From: Undaria pinnatifida
Taxonomy: Eukaryota > Sar > Phaeophyceae > Laminariales > Alariaceae
Assembly (NCBI GenBank): GCA_012845835.1
Contig: JABAKD010000002.1
Span: 28,672,210-28,736,209, forward strand
Direction: 5' to 3'
DNA length: 64,000 nucleotides
Part shown: piece by piece, positions 1 to 9,949 of the stretch
Position numbering within the stretch: the first letter of the stretch is position 1
How the letters are laid out: every line of letters begins with the position of its first letter
Translations under genes and position numbers: made by a program
The notes under the pieces: model-generated
Seen by the model: only the letters and a program-made list of their open reading frames with translations
What the model was told of the DNA's origin: nothing
Database searches by the model: none

Positions 1-418
1 CCCCATCCCCCGGGCTCCACCCCACCTGATAGCCACCTGGAACGTTCGTCCCACCACTCTGCACACCCTGCACGCAGCGTGGGCCAACGCCCAGTTACAC
101 TGAGCTTCGCCCGTCCCTGCGTCCACCGACGACCTGCTCGTGCCCCCTTTCCCCTTCTTTTTCTTTCGACTGTGGTCGGACCCAGCAGCGGCGGGAAGTG
201 GAGCTGAGGAGTCCGATCGGCCTTGTAATCCCCCGGAAGGTTTGACGGAAGCAGCAGCAGCAGCGGCGGCAGCGGCAGCGGCAGCGGCAGCGGCAGCGGC
301 AGCAGCTGTGGCGGGAGCCGTGGCCTCTTCCACGCACAACTTGATGCGGTCCACGACTCTTCGAAAAATATCGGCGTCTCGAGACTGACGCTGGACGTTG
401 ACGAGCAGCTCCCACGCC
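1..418 (-). CDS. Exon of TAF2-like gene with poly-alanine tract
   Basis: The exon starts after an ACGCAG acceptor at 420-419. Its first base completes an Arg codon split with the preceding exon, continuing HPR into AWELLVNVQRQSRDADIFRR, then VVDRIKLCVEEAT. A run of about 20 alanines follows, encoded by the GCN repeat at 250-306. The frame stays open to position 1 through Ser/Lys/Gly-rich sequence that looks less constrained. A donor could lie near position 36 (CCAG then GTGGCT), so the true 3' boundary is uncertain. The helical start is convincing; the low-complexity tail is not. Confidence 0.5.
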
Positions 419-3400
419 CTGCGTTGCCGTGCAGCAATGGTAAGACCAGGAGGCACTTACGGGTCAATCGGATATCGGATATCGGATATTGGAATCGTGC
501 ATATCGATTTGCTTTTTCGTTTTATCGATATCGTATCGAAACATCGAATCATATCGATATCGTATCGAAACATCGAATCCTATCGATTCTCGTTCAATAG
601 CCCACTTAACACCTGCCGAAAGAACGGCGAAATAATCGTATCGATGTATCCCATCACGAACATAACGATGCGCGGTGAACGAATGTTGCATATTGGGTTC
701 GAATCAACGATAAATGGAACCAATTTAGAATTGAGACGCATACAATCCTTGCAAGCGCAAGGACTGACTACGGCCGTCAGAGGCTCAATCGTGGGGGCCT
801 CCAGACCGGAACATTCTCTCGTAGTTCGTGATGTGCTTATATCCCACCACTACGTGCCTGTCGCGACAGAGACAAAAACACAAGTCGGACAACCAACAAA
901 ACCAGCCAATCGCCCATGCGCCACGCGACCCACCCACCTGGGATGGTTCAAGATGCACTGCATAGCCTCCAGCGCTACGCGGTGCCTCGCGTCCGGCACA
1001 GAGCTAACCATGGTGCGGTACATGTCCAAGCGCATGGTGCCATCCAGGGCTTCAGCAAAAGCTAGTGCCTTGATCGCTCGGAGGTAGTACACGCACGCTA
1101 AGGAGTCCGAAAGGTTGGGTTCGTCACCGGGCGAGGCAAGCGCCCCCGGAGCCTGGAGCATTCCCACGGTCGTCGGCACCATCATCGCCTTGCTGAGGAG
1201 GGCCTGAAAAGGCAAAAAACAAAAAATAAAAGGTCGGGGAACGCGCAGAAACAAAAAAAGGAGAAGGGGGTGCGAAAGCTTTGAATTGAACCCTCAATAC
1301 CGCTCTTAGCATTCACCGACACCAAAAACGCAAGTGCTTTGTTCCCATAAACATGGGTGCACTTACAAAAAGGGTTGAGGGGCTGAGTAACGAAATGCCG
1401 CTGACGCCGCGCCCCCTCTATAACGCACAATCCATACAGCATGGCCAGGCCAAGGCTACGCGGTAGGCCGGGTACCCCGCTCTCCACTACTGGGGTTGAG
1501 CCACTCGCACGAGTAACCCTTTTCTTGACACATCAACTCTCCAGCTTCTGGACAAGCCGTGGTCACAGGTCACAGGCAGATGTCGTCCCTTCTCCCCCCC
1601 GGTTCTATTTGCCTTCGATTTTTATCGCCCACAGGCTTCAGTAATACCTCTGTTCGTCTATATTTCATCGAGTGTTGTCGCTAACTCACGCTCTCGTGCC
1701 TTCCGCAAGCCAATTTGAGCACAAGAAAAAGTCCCCTCGAATCAATACGAGCATGCACTCAGGGGGACTCAAACTCAACTCACGAAACTGGCCCACACCA
1801 GGCTCGAGGACAACCTGATACGCCACCGCGGCGACCGGCCAACCCTGTACCTCCCTGACAAAAGAGCTTACCAGTAGGCGACTTTCTTGGCGCAGCGTAG
1901 CTTTACCGTTCCACTGTGGATTGATATCGCAAAGCTAAAACGGCACGAAAGATCTTCAACTAAGAACGAAAAAGAAACAGCGGGGTCACTCGTTACGAGT
2001 AATCTCTCGAGCCAACGCAAGAAAAGGCTCTGAAAACAATACAACTCCCTACCATTTTTTTGTTTTTTTTTGGGCGGTCGACCACAGCTGGCGGTCGAGT
2101 TAGATCATTTATGCGGAGTGGACAACTTTTACGCCACGCACAAGGGGAACGATCGTTATCACGTAGTGTGAATGTCGTAAGGCACCCAAGGAGCAGTTAC
2201 ACAGCAGTACTCCCACTGCTGTCTCTGGAAGTGGCCATACCGGAAATTGAGTCAACTCATTGAAGCTGTCATCCATACGCAAGTCCGCCTCACAAGCGGT
2301 TCTTCGTAGTAAGATGCAGCTCACCCTTAATGCGACTCGCCGAACACCTCACGGCGCTTCGCGCTTGGTGCAAGCAATGCCTGCCTCGTCAGTGAAAACC
2401 CGACATGTTCCATCCCGTTATTGTCGGGATGCGGGGGTCAGTACTCTATCGCCATACGACTACGGCCATGCATGAATATCGAGCCCCGCCGCCTCTACCG
2501 CAGGCACGGTCACTGCCACTTTCGTGCGTAGCACTACCCACAATACATGGATCATATTTAACTCTCCCACGACTGCGCCCCCCAACCCACCTGCGACACA
2601 GCATCGGGAGAGTGCGTTGCTTGGTCGGCAAGAATCGCAAACGCATGGCGCGCCGTTATCGCGTTCTCGCTGCAGCAGCCCAACAGCACCGCAGGCAGCA
2701 CGCTCTGGTCTCGAGCGAGGGCCGGACATCTGCGGATGGCCGAAAATATGGCAGCAGATATCTGCAACGATTCCTGGAAGGCGTCTACCCTCTAATGCGC
2801 ATCAGAGCGAGGCAGAGCGAGGCAGAGAGAGCCAGAGAGAGCCAGAGGGAGGCAGAGAGAGGCGGGTGCAACCAGGGGGGAGGGAACAACCCTCTGTTAC
2901 TACTGGATATCTGTGGATGGACCAAATATGGCAGCAAAAATCTGCAGCGAGTCCTAGAACGCTTCTTCTGTAGCCTCTGAAAGGCATAAGAGGCAGAGGC
3001 GGTGAAATTAATACCGTCAGAACCCCAAAATCCCCCTATGCTACGAGTCCCAAGTGATTTCGCCCCAAAAGCGGGTTTCCAGTTGTAAACGCGTGAAGGA
3101 AGCGGGGTGGGCAAGAGGAGTGGGGTCGGAGTTGGTTCGAGGAAAAACACCTGCGTTAATTTGCCCACGGAGAAATATACCTGGTTATTTTTGGCCGAAT
3201 GTATGAAAAAATATCACAGATGTCAATAATATTTGACGTCATAGGTTGCACCGCATTTTTTTGTTTTGTTGGCAAATCAACACAGGTGAAGAAGCCAAGG
3301 GAGACCGGCGGGGGGTGGGGAGGAGGGGGGAACCCTTTTGGAAAGTCAAAAGGAACTAATCTATGAAAATATAGAAGTGTACGGGCGCAAAAACATGACC

Positions 3401-5236
3401 GAAGTATTACACGCAGCTTGCAACATAGGAGTTTCGACGAAATGCTCGATCCCACAGCTGAGATTCCATCATTTGTCTAAAACCTGCTGGGAACGTGACG
3501 GATGATAAATGACACTATTGCTGGAAACACGAAGATACAAGACAAAATACAAAAATGCGAAATTTACAAAATACGAAAACACACAACACCAATTTACCTG
3601 TTTGTAGGCCCTTCCCTTGCCCTTGCCCTTCTTCTCCGGCCGCTCCTGCGCCTGGAACGACTGGAGCGGGGCGAGGGTCGTGTCTCTCAGCACATCCACC
3701 GGCGACGGTTGGCCGCCAACCCCGCCTTCCGACGCGAGCTGACAAAGCGTTGCCACGGTGTAGAAAGCCGGGATCTTCCGAACAGCTGAACGGTGCTCGG
3801 TCTCCTCTCTGCGGCGTTCGGGGGTCGCAGAACAATCGCGACAAAAATAGACAGCACCATAAGCAGTGTTCACAAGTCGTCTCCCCGGACACAACCAGGG
3901 CCTATACCCCGCCGTACAATATACAGTCGCTCTATTTTTACGTACGGTCGAACGGCTAAATAAAACCTGAAGCACTCAAATACGTCCCTCCCCACACTCC
4001 GCCGTATATCATACGGTCGCCCTAGTGTGTACGTACGGCCGCGCGGCCAACCTGAAGCACTCGATAGCCTGTAGGATCTGCCGCGGCGAGATACCCCGTC
4101 CCTCCCAGTGGGATCCCAGCACGCGCCCCTCAGTGTCCCCTTGAGCAGTCACCATTCCTCGCACGAAAAAGTGAACCAAGCGTACCGCCTTGCCATCCCA
4201 ATCTCCTTCCTGCGCATTGGTGTCGCGAAAGGTGTTTCAGGCGGCGCACGCGCGGGGGGCGGGGGGGGGGGCGGTAGGGGCTGGGGGCGGGGGGAAAGAA
4301 GGGGGTTGGTTCTGGTTCGATGTGCGTCGTACCTCACAACGTGTCGAGAGCGCTGCTGGCCTTGTGCAGGAAAACCGGCGTGTTCCGGTAGAGGAGCGTG
4401 GGCGGCAGACACTGGAAGAAAACCGCGCGTACGCCATGTTCATAATCAAAACGAAATATTATGTTGTGAAGGACTGCACGTAAATACCGCGATCGGGACA
4501 TAAAAAGACGCTCTGAACTGACTCTCCTGGTGCTGTTACTATCGGTGTTGCCCCTGCTATTGCTACTGCTACCGCTACGCTGCTATTGATATTGCTGCTG
4601 CAGCCGTTGCTACTGATACTGCTGCTGCTGCCACCGCTGTTGCTGTTGCTGCCGCTGCTGTAAGTTAGTGTGTGTCGAGCTGTATGGCGGACAAGTACAG
4701 TAGCAGCAACAGCAGTAGTAACACCACCACCAGCACCACCACCCACCAACATCACCACCACCAATAAAGACACCACGAACACTACCAACATCAACACCAC
4801 CACCATCACCCCCCACCACCATCACCAATACCACCACCACCACCCACCAACACCTACACAACCAACCCCATAACTACCACCACCAACACCACGCCACCCA
4901 CCACGCCACCACCACCACCACCACCACCACCACCACCACCACCACCATCCCCACCACCACCGCCACCACCACCACCACAACTATCACCACCACCACCACC
5001 ATCACCATCACCATCATCACCACCACCACCACCACCACTACCACCACCACAACCACCACCACCACCGCCACCAAAAACAAGAACAGCAAGAACAAGAACA
5101 AGACCATCAAGAACAACAACACTACAGCAAGACCCCCGCCTTGCTAGTGCCTCACCTTCGCCGAGCGCAGGATGGCCAGTAGGGCATCGAAGAACGTCCC
5201 GCCACAAACGTTGCAGTCTCCTATTCGAATGCACAG
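1..5236 (-). CDS. Multi-exon gene, putative TAF2-related protein (partial)
   Basis: Six exons on the minus strand, in transcription order 5236-5156, 4411-4338, 4209-4052, 3808-3598, 1203-938, and 418 running toward or past the window edge. The last four join in consistent phase (4209-4052 ends phase 2, 3808-3598 takes one base and ends phase 0, 1203-938 starts phase 0 and ends phase 2, 418 supplies the missing base), with GT donors and AG acceptors. The join between 4338 and 4209 does not close in phase, so a small exon or a different boundary may be missed there. The product is alpha-helical, HEAT-like near LRAIKAL and RVALEAM, followed by AWELLVNVQ. The order and spacing of these segments recall the HEAT-type part of TFIID subunit TAF2, and the upstream exons could correspond to the end of its M1-peptidase-like domain. 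That comparison is from memory, not from an alignment; another HEAT-repeat protein remains possible. The 5' end was not found and the 3' end is off the window. Confidence 0.55.
250..306. repeat. GCN trinucleotide repeat coding poly-alanine
   Basis: An imperfect run of GCA/GCG-type triplets on the plus strand. In the minus-strand reading of the host exon it encodes an uninterrupted poly-alanine tract. The mixed codons (not a pure triplet) suggest an old and relatively stable repeat. Confidence 0.8.
466..600. repeat. GATATC/TATCGA palindromic minisatellite in intron
   Basis: Lies in the intron between exons 938-1203 and 418. It begins with repeated ATCGGAT units and then has two near-perfect copies of a 28-29 bp unit containing ATATCGATATCGTATCGAAA. 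The repeated self-complementary TATCGATA core gives it cruciform potential. The rest of the 421-937 intron shows no further structure. Confidence 0.7.
938..1203 (-). CDS. Exon of TAF2-like gene, HEAT-like helices
   Basis: 266 bp (88 codons plus 2 bases). The acceptor CCTTTTCAG precedes GCC CTC CTC; the donor is CCCAG then GTGGGT. It encodes ALLSKAMMVPTTVGML, a Gly/Pro linker, then two predicted helices around ACVYYLRAIKALAFAEAL and RHRVALEAMQCILNH. The spacing LRAI, about 30 residues, R-V/I-A-L-EA is what suggested TAF2. Strong codon-like composition and flanking phases make this one of the most reliable exons of the gene. Confidence 0.65.
1535..1842 (-). mobile_element. tRNA-derived SINE, copy 1
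   Basis: Read on the minus strand from about 1842 it starts GGCCGGTCGCCGCGGTGGCG, with an A-box-like TGGCGTATCAGG and, about 50 bases later, a B-box-like segment corresponding to GTTCGAATCC in copy 2. The following 200 bp of body matches 9090-9370 almost base for base, down to a CAGCTTCTGGACAAGCCGTGG segment. Two independently placed copies sharing head and body define a short interspersed element. Confidence 0.7.
2269..2490 (+). repeat. Dispersed repeat family with conserved frame, copy 1
   Basis: This matches 27645-27870 (opposite strand) over about 200 bp and 15465-15600 over the right half. The shared plus-strand reading frame gives LTLNATRRTPHGASRLVQAM followed by VKTR and a TTTAMH-like segment; differences between copies mostly leave the frame open. 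The family is not recognised. It could be a fragment of a larger transposon. Confidence 0.5.
2727..2965. repeat. 60-bp direct repeats flanking a GAGGCA/GAGAGC minisatellite
   Basis: The segment at 2727-2787 (CATCTGCGGATGG ... ATATGGCAGCAGA) recurs at 2907-2965 with about 80% identity. Between them is a purine-rich repeat of GAGGCA and GAGAGCC units (2808-2865). The arrangement looks like a local duplication around an expanded microsatellite. Confidence 0.6.
3008..3096. mobile_element. TTAA-type MITE, copy 1 (degenerate ends)
   Basis: Matches the family consensus: AACCCCAAAATCCC near the left and GGGTTTCCAGTTGT near the right. The left end reads TTAATACCG instead of TTAACCCCG and the right terminal TTAA is lost, so this is an older copy. 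Confidence 0.55.
3598..3808 (-). CDS. Exon of TAF2-like gene
   Basis: 211 bp: one base completing an Arg codon, then 70 codons. The acceptor is GAACGCCGCAG and the donor AAACAG then GTAAAT. It encodes EETEHRSAVRKIPAFYTVAT, LCQLASEGG, a flexible linker and a Lys/Gly-rich end (KKGKGKGRAYKQ). The frame was chosen because it joins in phase to both neighbouring exons; the alternative frame with acceptor at CAG-CTG gives less protein-like sequence. Confidence 0.6.
3901..4075 (-). repeat. 86-bp tandem duplication across an exon end and 5' splice site
   Basis: The exon end GAGTGCTTCAG with its following GT and about 70 bp of intron (4075 down to about 3990) recurs at 3983-3901, again as GAGTGCTTCAG followed by GTTTTATT. 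Both copies contain a CGTACGTA motif and an ATACGGCGG/GTACGGCGG segment. The duplicate places a second intact donor-like site about 86 nt into the intron. Confidence 0.7.
4052..4209 (-). CDS. Exon of TAF2-like gene
   Basis: 158 bp (52 codons plus AG). The acceptor is CACCAATGCGCAG before GAA GGA GAT; the donor is CTTCAG then GTTGGC. It encodes EGDWDGKAVRLVHFFVRGMV, then TAQGDTEGRVLGSHWEG and GISPRQILQAIECF. The phase agrees with the next exon. The polypyrimidine tract before the acceptor is weak, and the upstream join is unresolved. Confidence 0.55.
4338..4411 (-). CDS. Probable small exon of TAF2-like gene
   Basis: 74 bp between a GGTTTTCTTCCAG acceptor and a GTGAGG donor. In the frame continued from exon 5156-5236 it reads CLPPTLLYRNTPVFLHKASS then ALDT. 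The donor leaves phase 2, which does not fit the only visible acceptor of the next exon (phase 0). The exon is therefore plausible but its exact boundary is not settled. Confidence 0.4.
4540..5130. repeat. Triplet-repeat block (GCT/TGC, then CAC/ACC, then AAC)
   Basis: About 590 bp of imperfect triplet repeats inside the intron between exons 5156 and 4411. It runs from TGC-rich (4560-4660) through ACC/CAC-rich (4715-5075) to AAC/AAG-rich (5075-5130). All six frames are open over parts of it only because of the three-base periodicity; no coding is inferred. Confidence 0.85.
5156..5236 (-). CDS. Probable exon of TAF2-like gene
   Basis: 81 bp (27 codons, phase 0 at both ends). The acceptor is CACGGCGCAG and the donor GCGAAG then GTGAGG. 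It encodes LCIRIGDCNVCGGTFFDALL then AILRSAK, a mixed hydrophobic helix-like segment. It continues in frame into the CLPPT exon. No exon was found upstream of it. 5237-5689 is AT-rich with nothing recognisable. Confidence 0.45.
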
Positions 5237-5689
5237 CTGCGCCGTGTCGCGTGAGATGTACGGTAATGGAGGGTAGGGGTGGACAGATGATCACGTAGAA
5301 CATGACGATGAAAAAAGAAGGCATAGGGGGCGCCGCATACAGTCTACGAAAAAGCAGAAAACCATGGCATAGATGGTGCGGCAGCATTCAATGCGGTGCG
5401 GTACGAGTAGTTGACGATTATCATGGCCAAAAGCGCAACATCTAGTTCCAGTAACGTCATCGGCATCGAACACTCTTCACTCTCCACGACACGTGAAAAA
5501 ACGTGCTGCTATGCTTATATAGCATGATGGTCACGTGTACCAAGCATCAAATCAGCAGCGGAGAGCAAAGTTATCGCCAGATGATTTGACAAAAGTCATA
5601 CCATATGGCACGTTTATTATACTTGACCTGCTGACCACAATAAATAATAGATTGTTTTAACTGAAAACATATAACCAACCACCTTCAAT

Positions 5690-5872
5690 TTAATCTGCCC
5701 AGTACATATACACCAAAGTGTCAAGTACAAAGCAAGGCTTTGTGCTCCGTATGATCTGGCTCACTTCTCTTAGCAAGGGTACCAGCCGCTTCTTGGGCAT
5801 GGTGGCTCCTTTCGCCACCACGTCTGCTGCTACCGTCCAGTACGGTCTGGGCTTGTTCGCTTGGTCATAGCT
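5690..5872 (-). CDS. Candidate terminal exon of an unrecognised gene
   Basis: On the minus strand a pyrimidine tract (CTTTTTTTTGTCGCTGTCTT) is followed by an acceptor-like GATCCAG and an open frame to a TAA stop at 5690-5692. It reads SYDQANKPRPYWTVAADVVA, a Lys/Arg-containing segment, then a hydrophobic VLDTLVYMYWAD end. An AATAAA signal lies about 75 nt past the stop (revcomp near 5615). An in-frame ATG just upstream of the acceptor would alternatively make a 65-residue ORF. No family recognised and no upstream exon seen. Confidence 0.35.
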   Translation of the reverse strand, partial: SYDQANKPRPYWTVAADVVAKGATMPKKRLVPLLREVSQIIRSTKPCFVLDTLVYMYWAD

Positions 5873-5889
5873 GGATCGGTCCACCATAA

Positions 5890-7714
5890 GACAGCGACAA
5901 AAAAAAGTGACAATGCGGCGGTTAGTCGATCATCCGAGCAAAGCCATTATGCCAATAACAATACTTCAAGTATATAACTCGGCGCATCGCCGGCAATTTA
6001 TTATTAAATGCCGTGCTGTTTCCTACCAGTTTGGCTCAAAACGTAGGGCGCTTTTACCAGCTAAAAACTGGGGGGGGGGGTGCTCCACTCGCGTAGCACG
6101 ACCGGAGGAAGGTTGGCCGCGTTTTGACATAGGTTAAAGGAGGCGTTTACATGCGAGGAAAAGGGGCGCTGCATCCCCCCCTTTCGCTATTTCGGTTCAG
6201 GTGTAAGGGGGGCGTGTGCACGCCGGGGACAGGGGCAGCATAGCCCCTTCCCCACCCTTGCTCTGGGGGTATCATATACTGCAAGCATCTTTCGTGGAAG
6301 TGACCAAGTGACAACCAAACGAGTTTATATGATATTTATAGTTAATGTAACATTCTTGTGAAAATTAAAAATACACTCCTTAACCATGATGTCGAATAAG
6401 AGGAGGTACGCCGGTGCCCTCTCAATTTCCGTCGTGTACATTTTCCTAGTGGTCTGACGCTCCTGTGTTGTCCGGTCGGGTGCTGTCATAGATTGTCGCC
6501 GTGTTCGTGCGTCCCTATATATGCGGGAAAGTGTTCGAGCTCTTCATTTTATTTTTCGCTGCTACTTTATTCACTACGGTGGATACCTTAAGCTAAACTT
6601 AGCGAAAACAACGAACGAAGCGAGAATCATGTTCCTTTTTGTTTTGTCCATTTGGATATGACCCACCCCGTGAGCGATTTTCGAGCACGGAAAAAAAAAG
6701 TCATCGTAATTTGTACCTGGTAAACCCGAAACCCTGGTTTCACGTGGTTTCGCGTGTTTTAATACAGAGTCCGACCGAATTTAGCTCGTTTCTCTCCGAC
6801 TAATTGCAGCCCTTGCCTTCAGTGAGAGGTACCTGGTATATATTCACACCCGAACCCGTCTTACTTTCTCCCAGGGGAATAATTCTAAGTTTTTTCTTTG
6901 TATTAAGAGGCACCTACTGCTGTAAACCGTTCCGTTGTTCTTTTCTCCGGGGGCGTATGTAACTCGGACTCCTTTTTACGGAGTTCCCTTTTTTCCCATC
7001 AAAAATCCAACATAGATTTCCAGACCTACACCTGGTATCATTTTCGCCGCCCCCTCCCGCCCCCCAAAAATAAAGATGTGGTCGGGAAAATCGCTTCCAC
7101 CACCGATTCAGAGAAAACTGAAGTATGTCGACGTCTCGATTGAATTCAACTTGAAACCCTAACAAAAGCGGTCAGCGGCGTTGACCGCCTCTCGCAAAAT
7201 GGTTGGTGGAAAATTCGAAAACAGCGGATCCGATTCGCCCGCTTCACGGATCAAACATGCCTGCGAATGGGCTGAAACCCCACTCCAGCGGAAAAGTTAA
7301 AATCCCGGAAGAAACGTTTTTCGGCCTCGTGGGCACTCTTTACTCTTCGGAGGTGTCCACAGCGTATGAAGTCTATCATATAAGCACAAAGACAAGTTTC
7401 CTTCTTCCCAACTTGAAAAACGAAAATCCTTCGCACCAATGACTGGTATCATATCATATCATATTTTCAAAATATCACATGTATGTCGCACCAAGGGTAC
7501 AGATACTAGTAGTACTATGAATAAAAATGCAAAAATGCGATGACGATATCGCATGAAGTCGCAACCATTGTTGGAAGAAGAGAACAATATCAGCATGATC
7601 ATCCAAAGTTGCTTTGGGTATCACATGATACCCTGGTACAGCAGCAGTACCTGGCAAACATGGCTGTACTGACCGTACTGCTGTAGATGAATACAAGGAC
7701 CCTGGTACAAGCTG
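5890..7714. other. Intergenic stretch without recognised features
   Basis: AT-moderate sequence with a G10 run near 6070 and two TACCTGGTA motifs (6714-6722, 6830-6838). No exon with acceptable splice sites, no RNA gene and no repeat shared with the rest of the window was found. Confidence 0.5.
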
Positions 7715-7870
7715 CTGCTGTAGTTCTAAGGGGAGTCGCCGGCCTATACCCTTACCGAGGACACAACCCGTAATACGCGCGATCGGAGTCTCACACACGG
7801 CTTACACCGGTGAGTTTCAACGAAATCTTGATCTTCGATCTCACAGCTGGAGTGCAAATTAATTTTGTAT
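7715..7870 (+). mobile_element. SINE-like family B, copy 1
   Basis: Contains the family core: GTTCTAAGGGGAGTCGCCGG, AATACGCGCGATCGGAG, CTCACACACGGCTTAC, GATCTCACAGCTGGAGTGCA, followed by an AT-rich tail. The same ordered blocks occur at 25905, 34465 and, on the opposite strand, 8300 and 63845. The tails after CTGGAGTG differ in every copy, as expected of retroposed elements. Confidence 0.6.
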
Positions 7871-8299
7871 TATACACTCTACAGCCTCTTTGCCGACAGC
7901 CTCCTCGCCGCCTACACAAAATACCATATTCCACAACAAGGCACTACAGCGCCTGCTGTATGTAAGAGCTCGTGTTTACCTGTGCACTGGGTGTAAATAC
8001 CTGGTCCTTCGTACCAGGTATATATTGCACCAACCAACATTCAGCACCCTTCCTGCGCTTTAGGAAGTGTTACAAGGACATATGTCCAGCGGCAGTGCTG
8101 AATAAAAATATCGAGCTACAATACCGATTACAGCGGAAACAAGTCTCCTGGACTCCGGAACGTATATATGATCATGCATTCTCGTAGAGTGGTACCAGGT
8201 ATTTTATGCAAGTCATTCGAGAACAGGTGAAATGCAAGTGCCAGGTTCTCGACTTAATCGCATGGATATCATACGTATGATACTTCGAAGAATGATACT

Positions 8300-8430
8300 A
8301 CACAAAATAAATTACACTCCAGCTGTGAGGTCGAAGATTTCGTCGAAACTAATCTGTGCAAGCTGTGTGTGATCCTCCGTATTACTGGGTGTGTGTGTCC
8401 TCATCTTGATGTTGTATCATATGACATGAT
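8300..8430 (-). mobile_element. SINE-like family B, copy 2 (5' truncated)
   Basis: On the minus strand it has the blocks GAGGACACACAC, GAGGATCACACACAGCTTGC, AGTTTCGACGAAATCTTCGA and CCTCACAGCTGGAGTGTAAT followed by an AT tail. It is inverted relative to copy 1, 430 bp away, and lacks the 5' GGGGAGTCGCC block. Confidence 0.6.
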
Positions 8431-9089
8431 AAGCCCTCAGCTATTGATAGTAATAGTTGACTATGCGTCGACGCTTGATGGTGTACGAAGTACCGTTTTC
8501 ATAATGGTCTGATCCAGCGCAACAAGTATCACAGTTCACCCAGGTTACGGATATCCGTGGACGGCCGTATTCCAAAGCCGGTACCTGAATTGTTTGCACG
8601 CTGCTGCAGTTGGCAGTATCGTCAGCTACGCGACATTGTTCCGCAGACAACAAAACAAGCAATAACAATATACCAGGTAATACATATCCACCCGGAAACC
8701 CGGGGATGTAACCAGGATGTACCCTGACGACCAAAGAACCGTGGAATGCGAGGCAAGAGTCATACGCCACCTACATCAATTCCCTCCAGCGCGAAAAACC
8801 GGGGATTTTATACATCCATCCCCCTTTTTTTCCCCCGTTTTTTTTTCTCTGCTCTCTGGTTAATGTGCCAACATATAATCCTACCTGTTGGTGCAAAAAT
8901 GCCATTATACAAGGTGTCAAACGCGTAAACGCCACCTATATTTCGGTTTTCACCAACGCCACCAACCAGCTATATTTCGGCCCAGAGTGGTATACCGGTA
9001 TCCTTCCTGCCTCTGAACTTGGTGTCGTTTCGTTGGGTCAAGCCGTGCACGTGAAGCGACATCAAAACCTGGGAATACACACATCTACT

Positions 9090-9370
9090 TTCCCGCTTCT
9101 GAACAAGCCGTGGTCACAGATGTCGTCCCTTCTTCCCCCGTTTCTTGCCTTCAATTTTAATCGCGCACAGGGTTCAGTAATCCCACTGCTCGTCGATTTT
9201 TCATCGAGTGTTGCTAACTCACGCTCTCGCGCAATCCGCAAGTCACTTTGTGCACAAGAAAAAGTCCTCGCGAATTTATACGAGTATGCACTCGGGGGGA
9301 TTCGAACTCACGAAACTGACCTATACCAAGCTCGAGGATAACCTGATACGCCACCGGGGCGACCGGCTAT
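9090..9370 (-). mobile_element. tRNA-derived SINE, copy 2
   Basis: Best-preserved copy. The minus-strand head reads GGTCGCCCCGGTGGCGTATC, with an A-box-like TGGCGTATCAGGTT and a B-box-like GAGTTCGAATCC about 45 bases on, then CGAGTGCATACTCG. The body matches copy 1 (1535-1842). Confidence 0.75.
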
Positions 9371-9761
9371 CACGCCCGGACTATTCTACGTACGTACGCG
9401 CCAGCTCTGCGCCTGCCCTTTCATAAGAGCCCCACAAAAACTAGTAACCGGAAAACACTCGTACAAAATTCGGCAGCTGTATTACTGTTGTACTGAATCA
9501 AGTGTAGGACACACCCCTTCTCAAATAAGAAACCTAGCCAACACAGTGACATCTCGGTTCCTTCCTAGAGAGCTGGTACTGCTGCTCCCTGTACTACACG
9601 TACAAACCTGGACACTGGACACCTGCAATCTCGAAAAAAAAGGAAGCTTCAAGCACCTATCATTAAGAAATATCACGTATGAGGCAACGTCATCCGCAGA
9701 AGCGATCAGAACCATTTATGTTCATCATTCGCTGGTACGTCCTTGGTGATAAGTATATACT

Positions 9762-9838
9762 GCTGCTGCAACACTGCTGTCGCTGCTGTTGCTGCTGCTG
9801 CGGCGGCTGCTGCGGCTGCTGCGGCTGCTGCTGTTGTT
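9762..9838. repeat. CTG/GCN trinucleotide repeat
   Basis: Interrupted run of TGC/GCT and CGG triplets. It makes poly-Ala or poly-Cys in plus frames. No splice-consistent exon surrounds it. Confidence 0.8.
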
Positions 9839-9949
9839 GCGAGTCAGTACAGCAGTATGATACTCCTTACTTGTACTTGTAGACTATGTATTGCGTGTTA
9901 TACTTCTCTTTTATTTCATGTTCTGTTTCTTGCCTGCTGTGTGCGAAGT

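Larger units (their letters stand above)
1204..3597 (-). other. Large intron of the TAF2-like gene, repeat-filled
   Basis: A 2.4-kb stretch between two phase-compatible exons. It holds a tRNA-derived SINE (1535-1842), a copy of the dispersed LTLNATRR-type repeat (2269-2490), a pair of direct repeats around a GAGGCA minisatellite (2727-2965), a TTAA-type MITE (3008-3096) and, near 3412-3480, a weak match to the second SINE-like family. No further exon was found. Confidence 0.5.

Noticed and set aside
4610-5122. Long Gly/Val-rich and Thr-rich open frames on both strands
   Set aside because: They lie wholly in a triplet-repeat block; three-base periodicity keeps several frames open at once.
8441-8770. 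109-codon minus frame with a hydrophobic stretch and Cys residues, resembling a small secreted protein
   Set aside because: No in-frame ATG at its start, no clear acceptor, and a competing open frame over the same bases. Not enough to call a gene.
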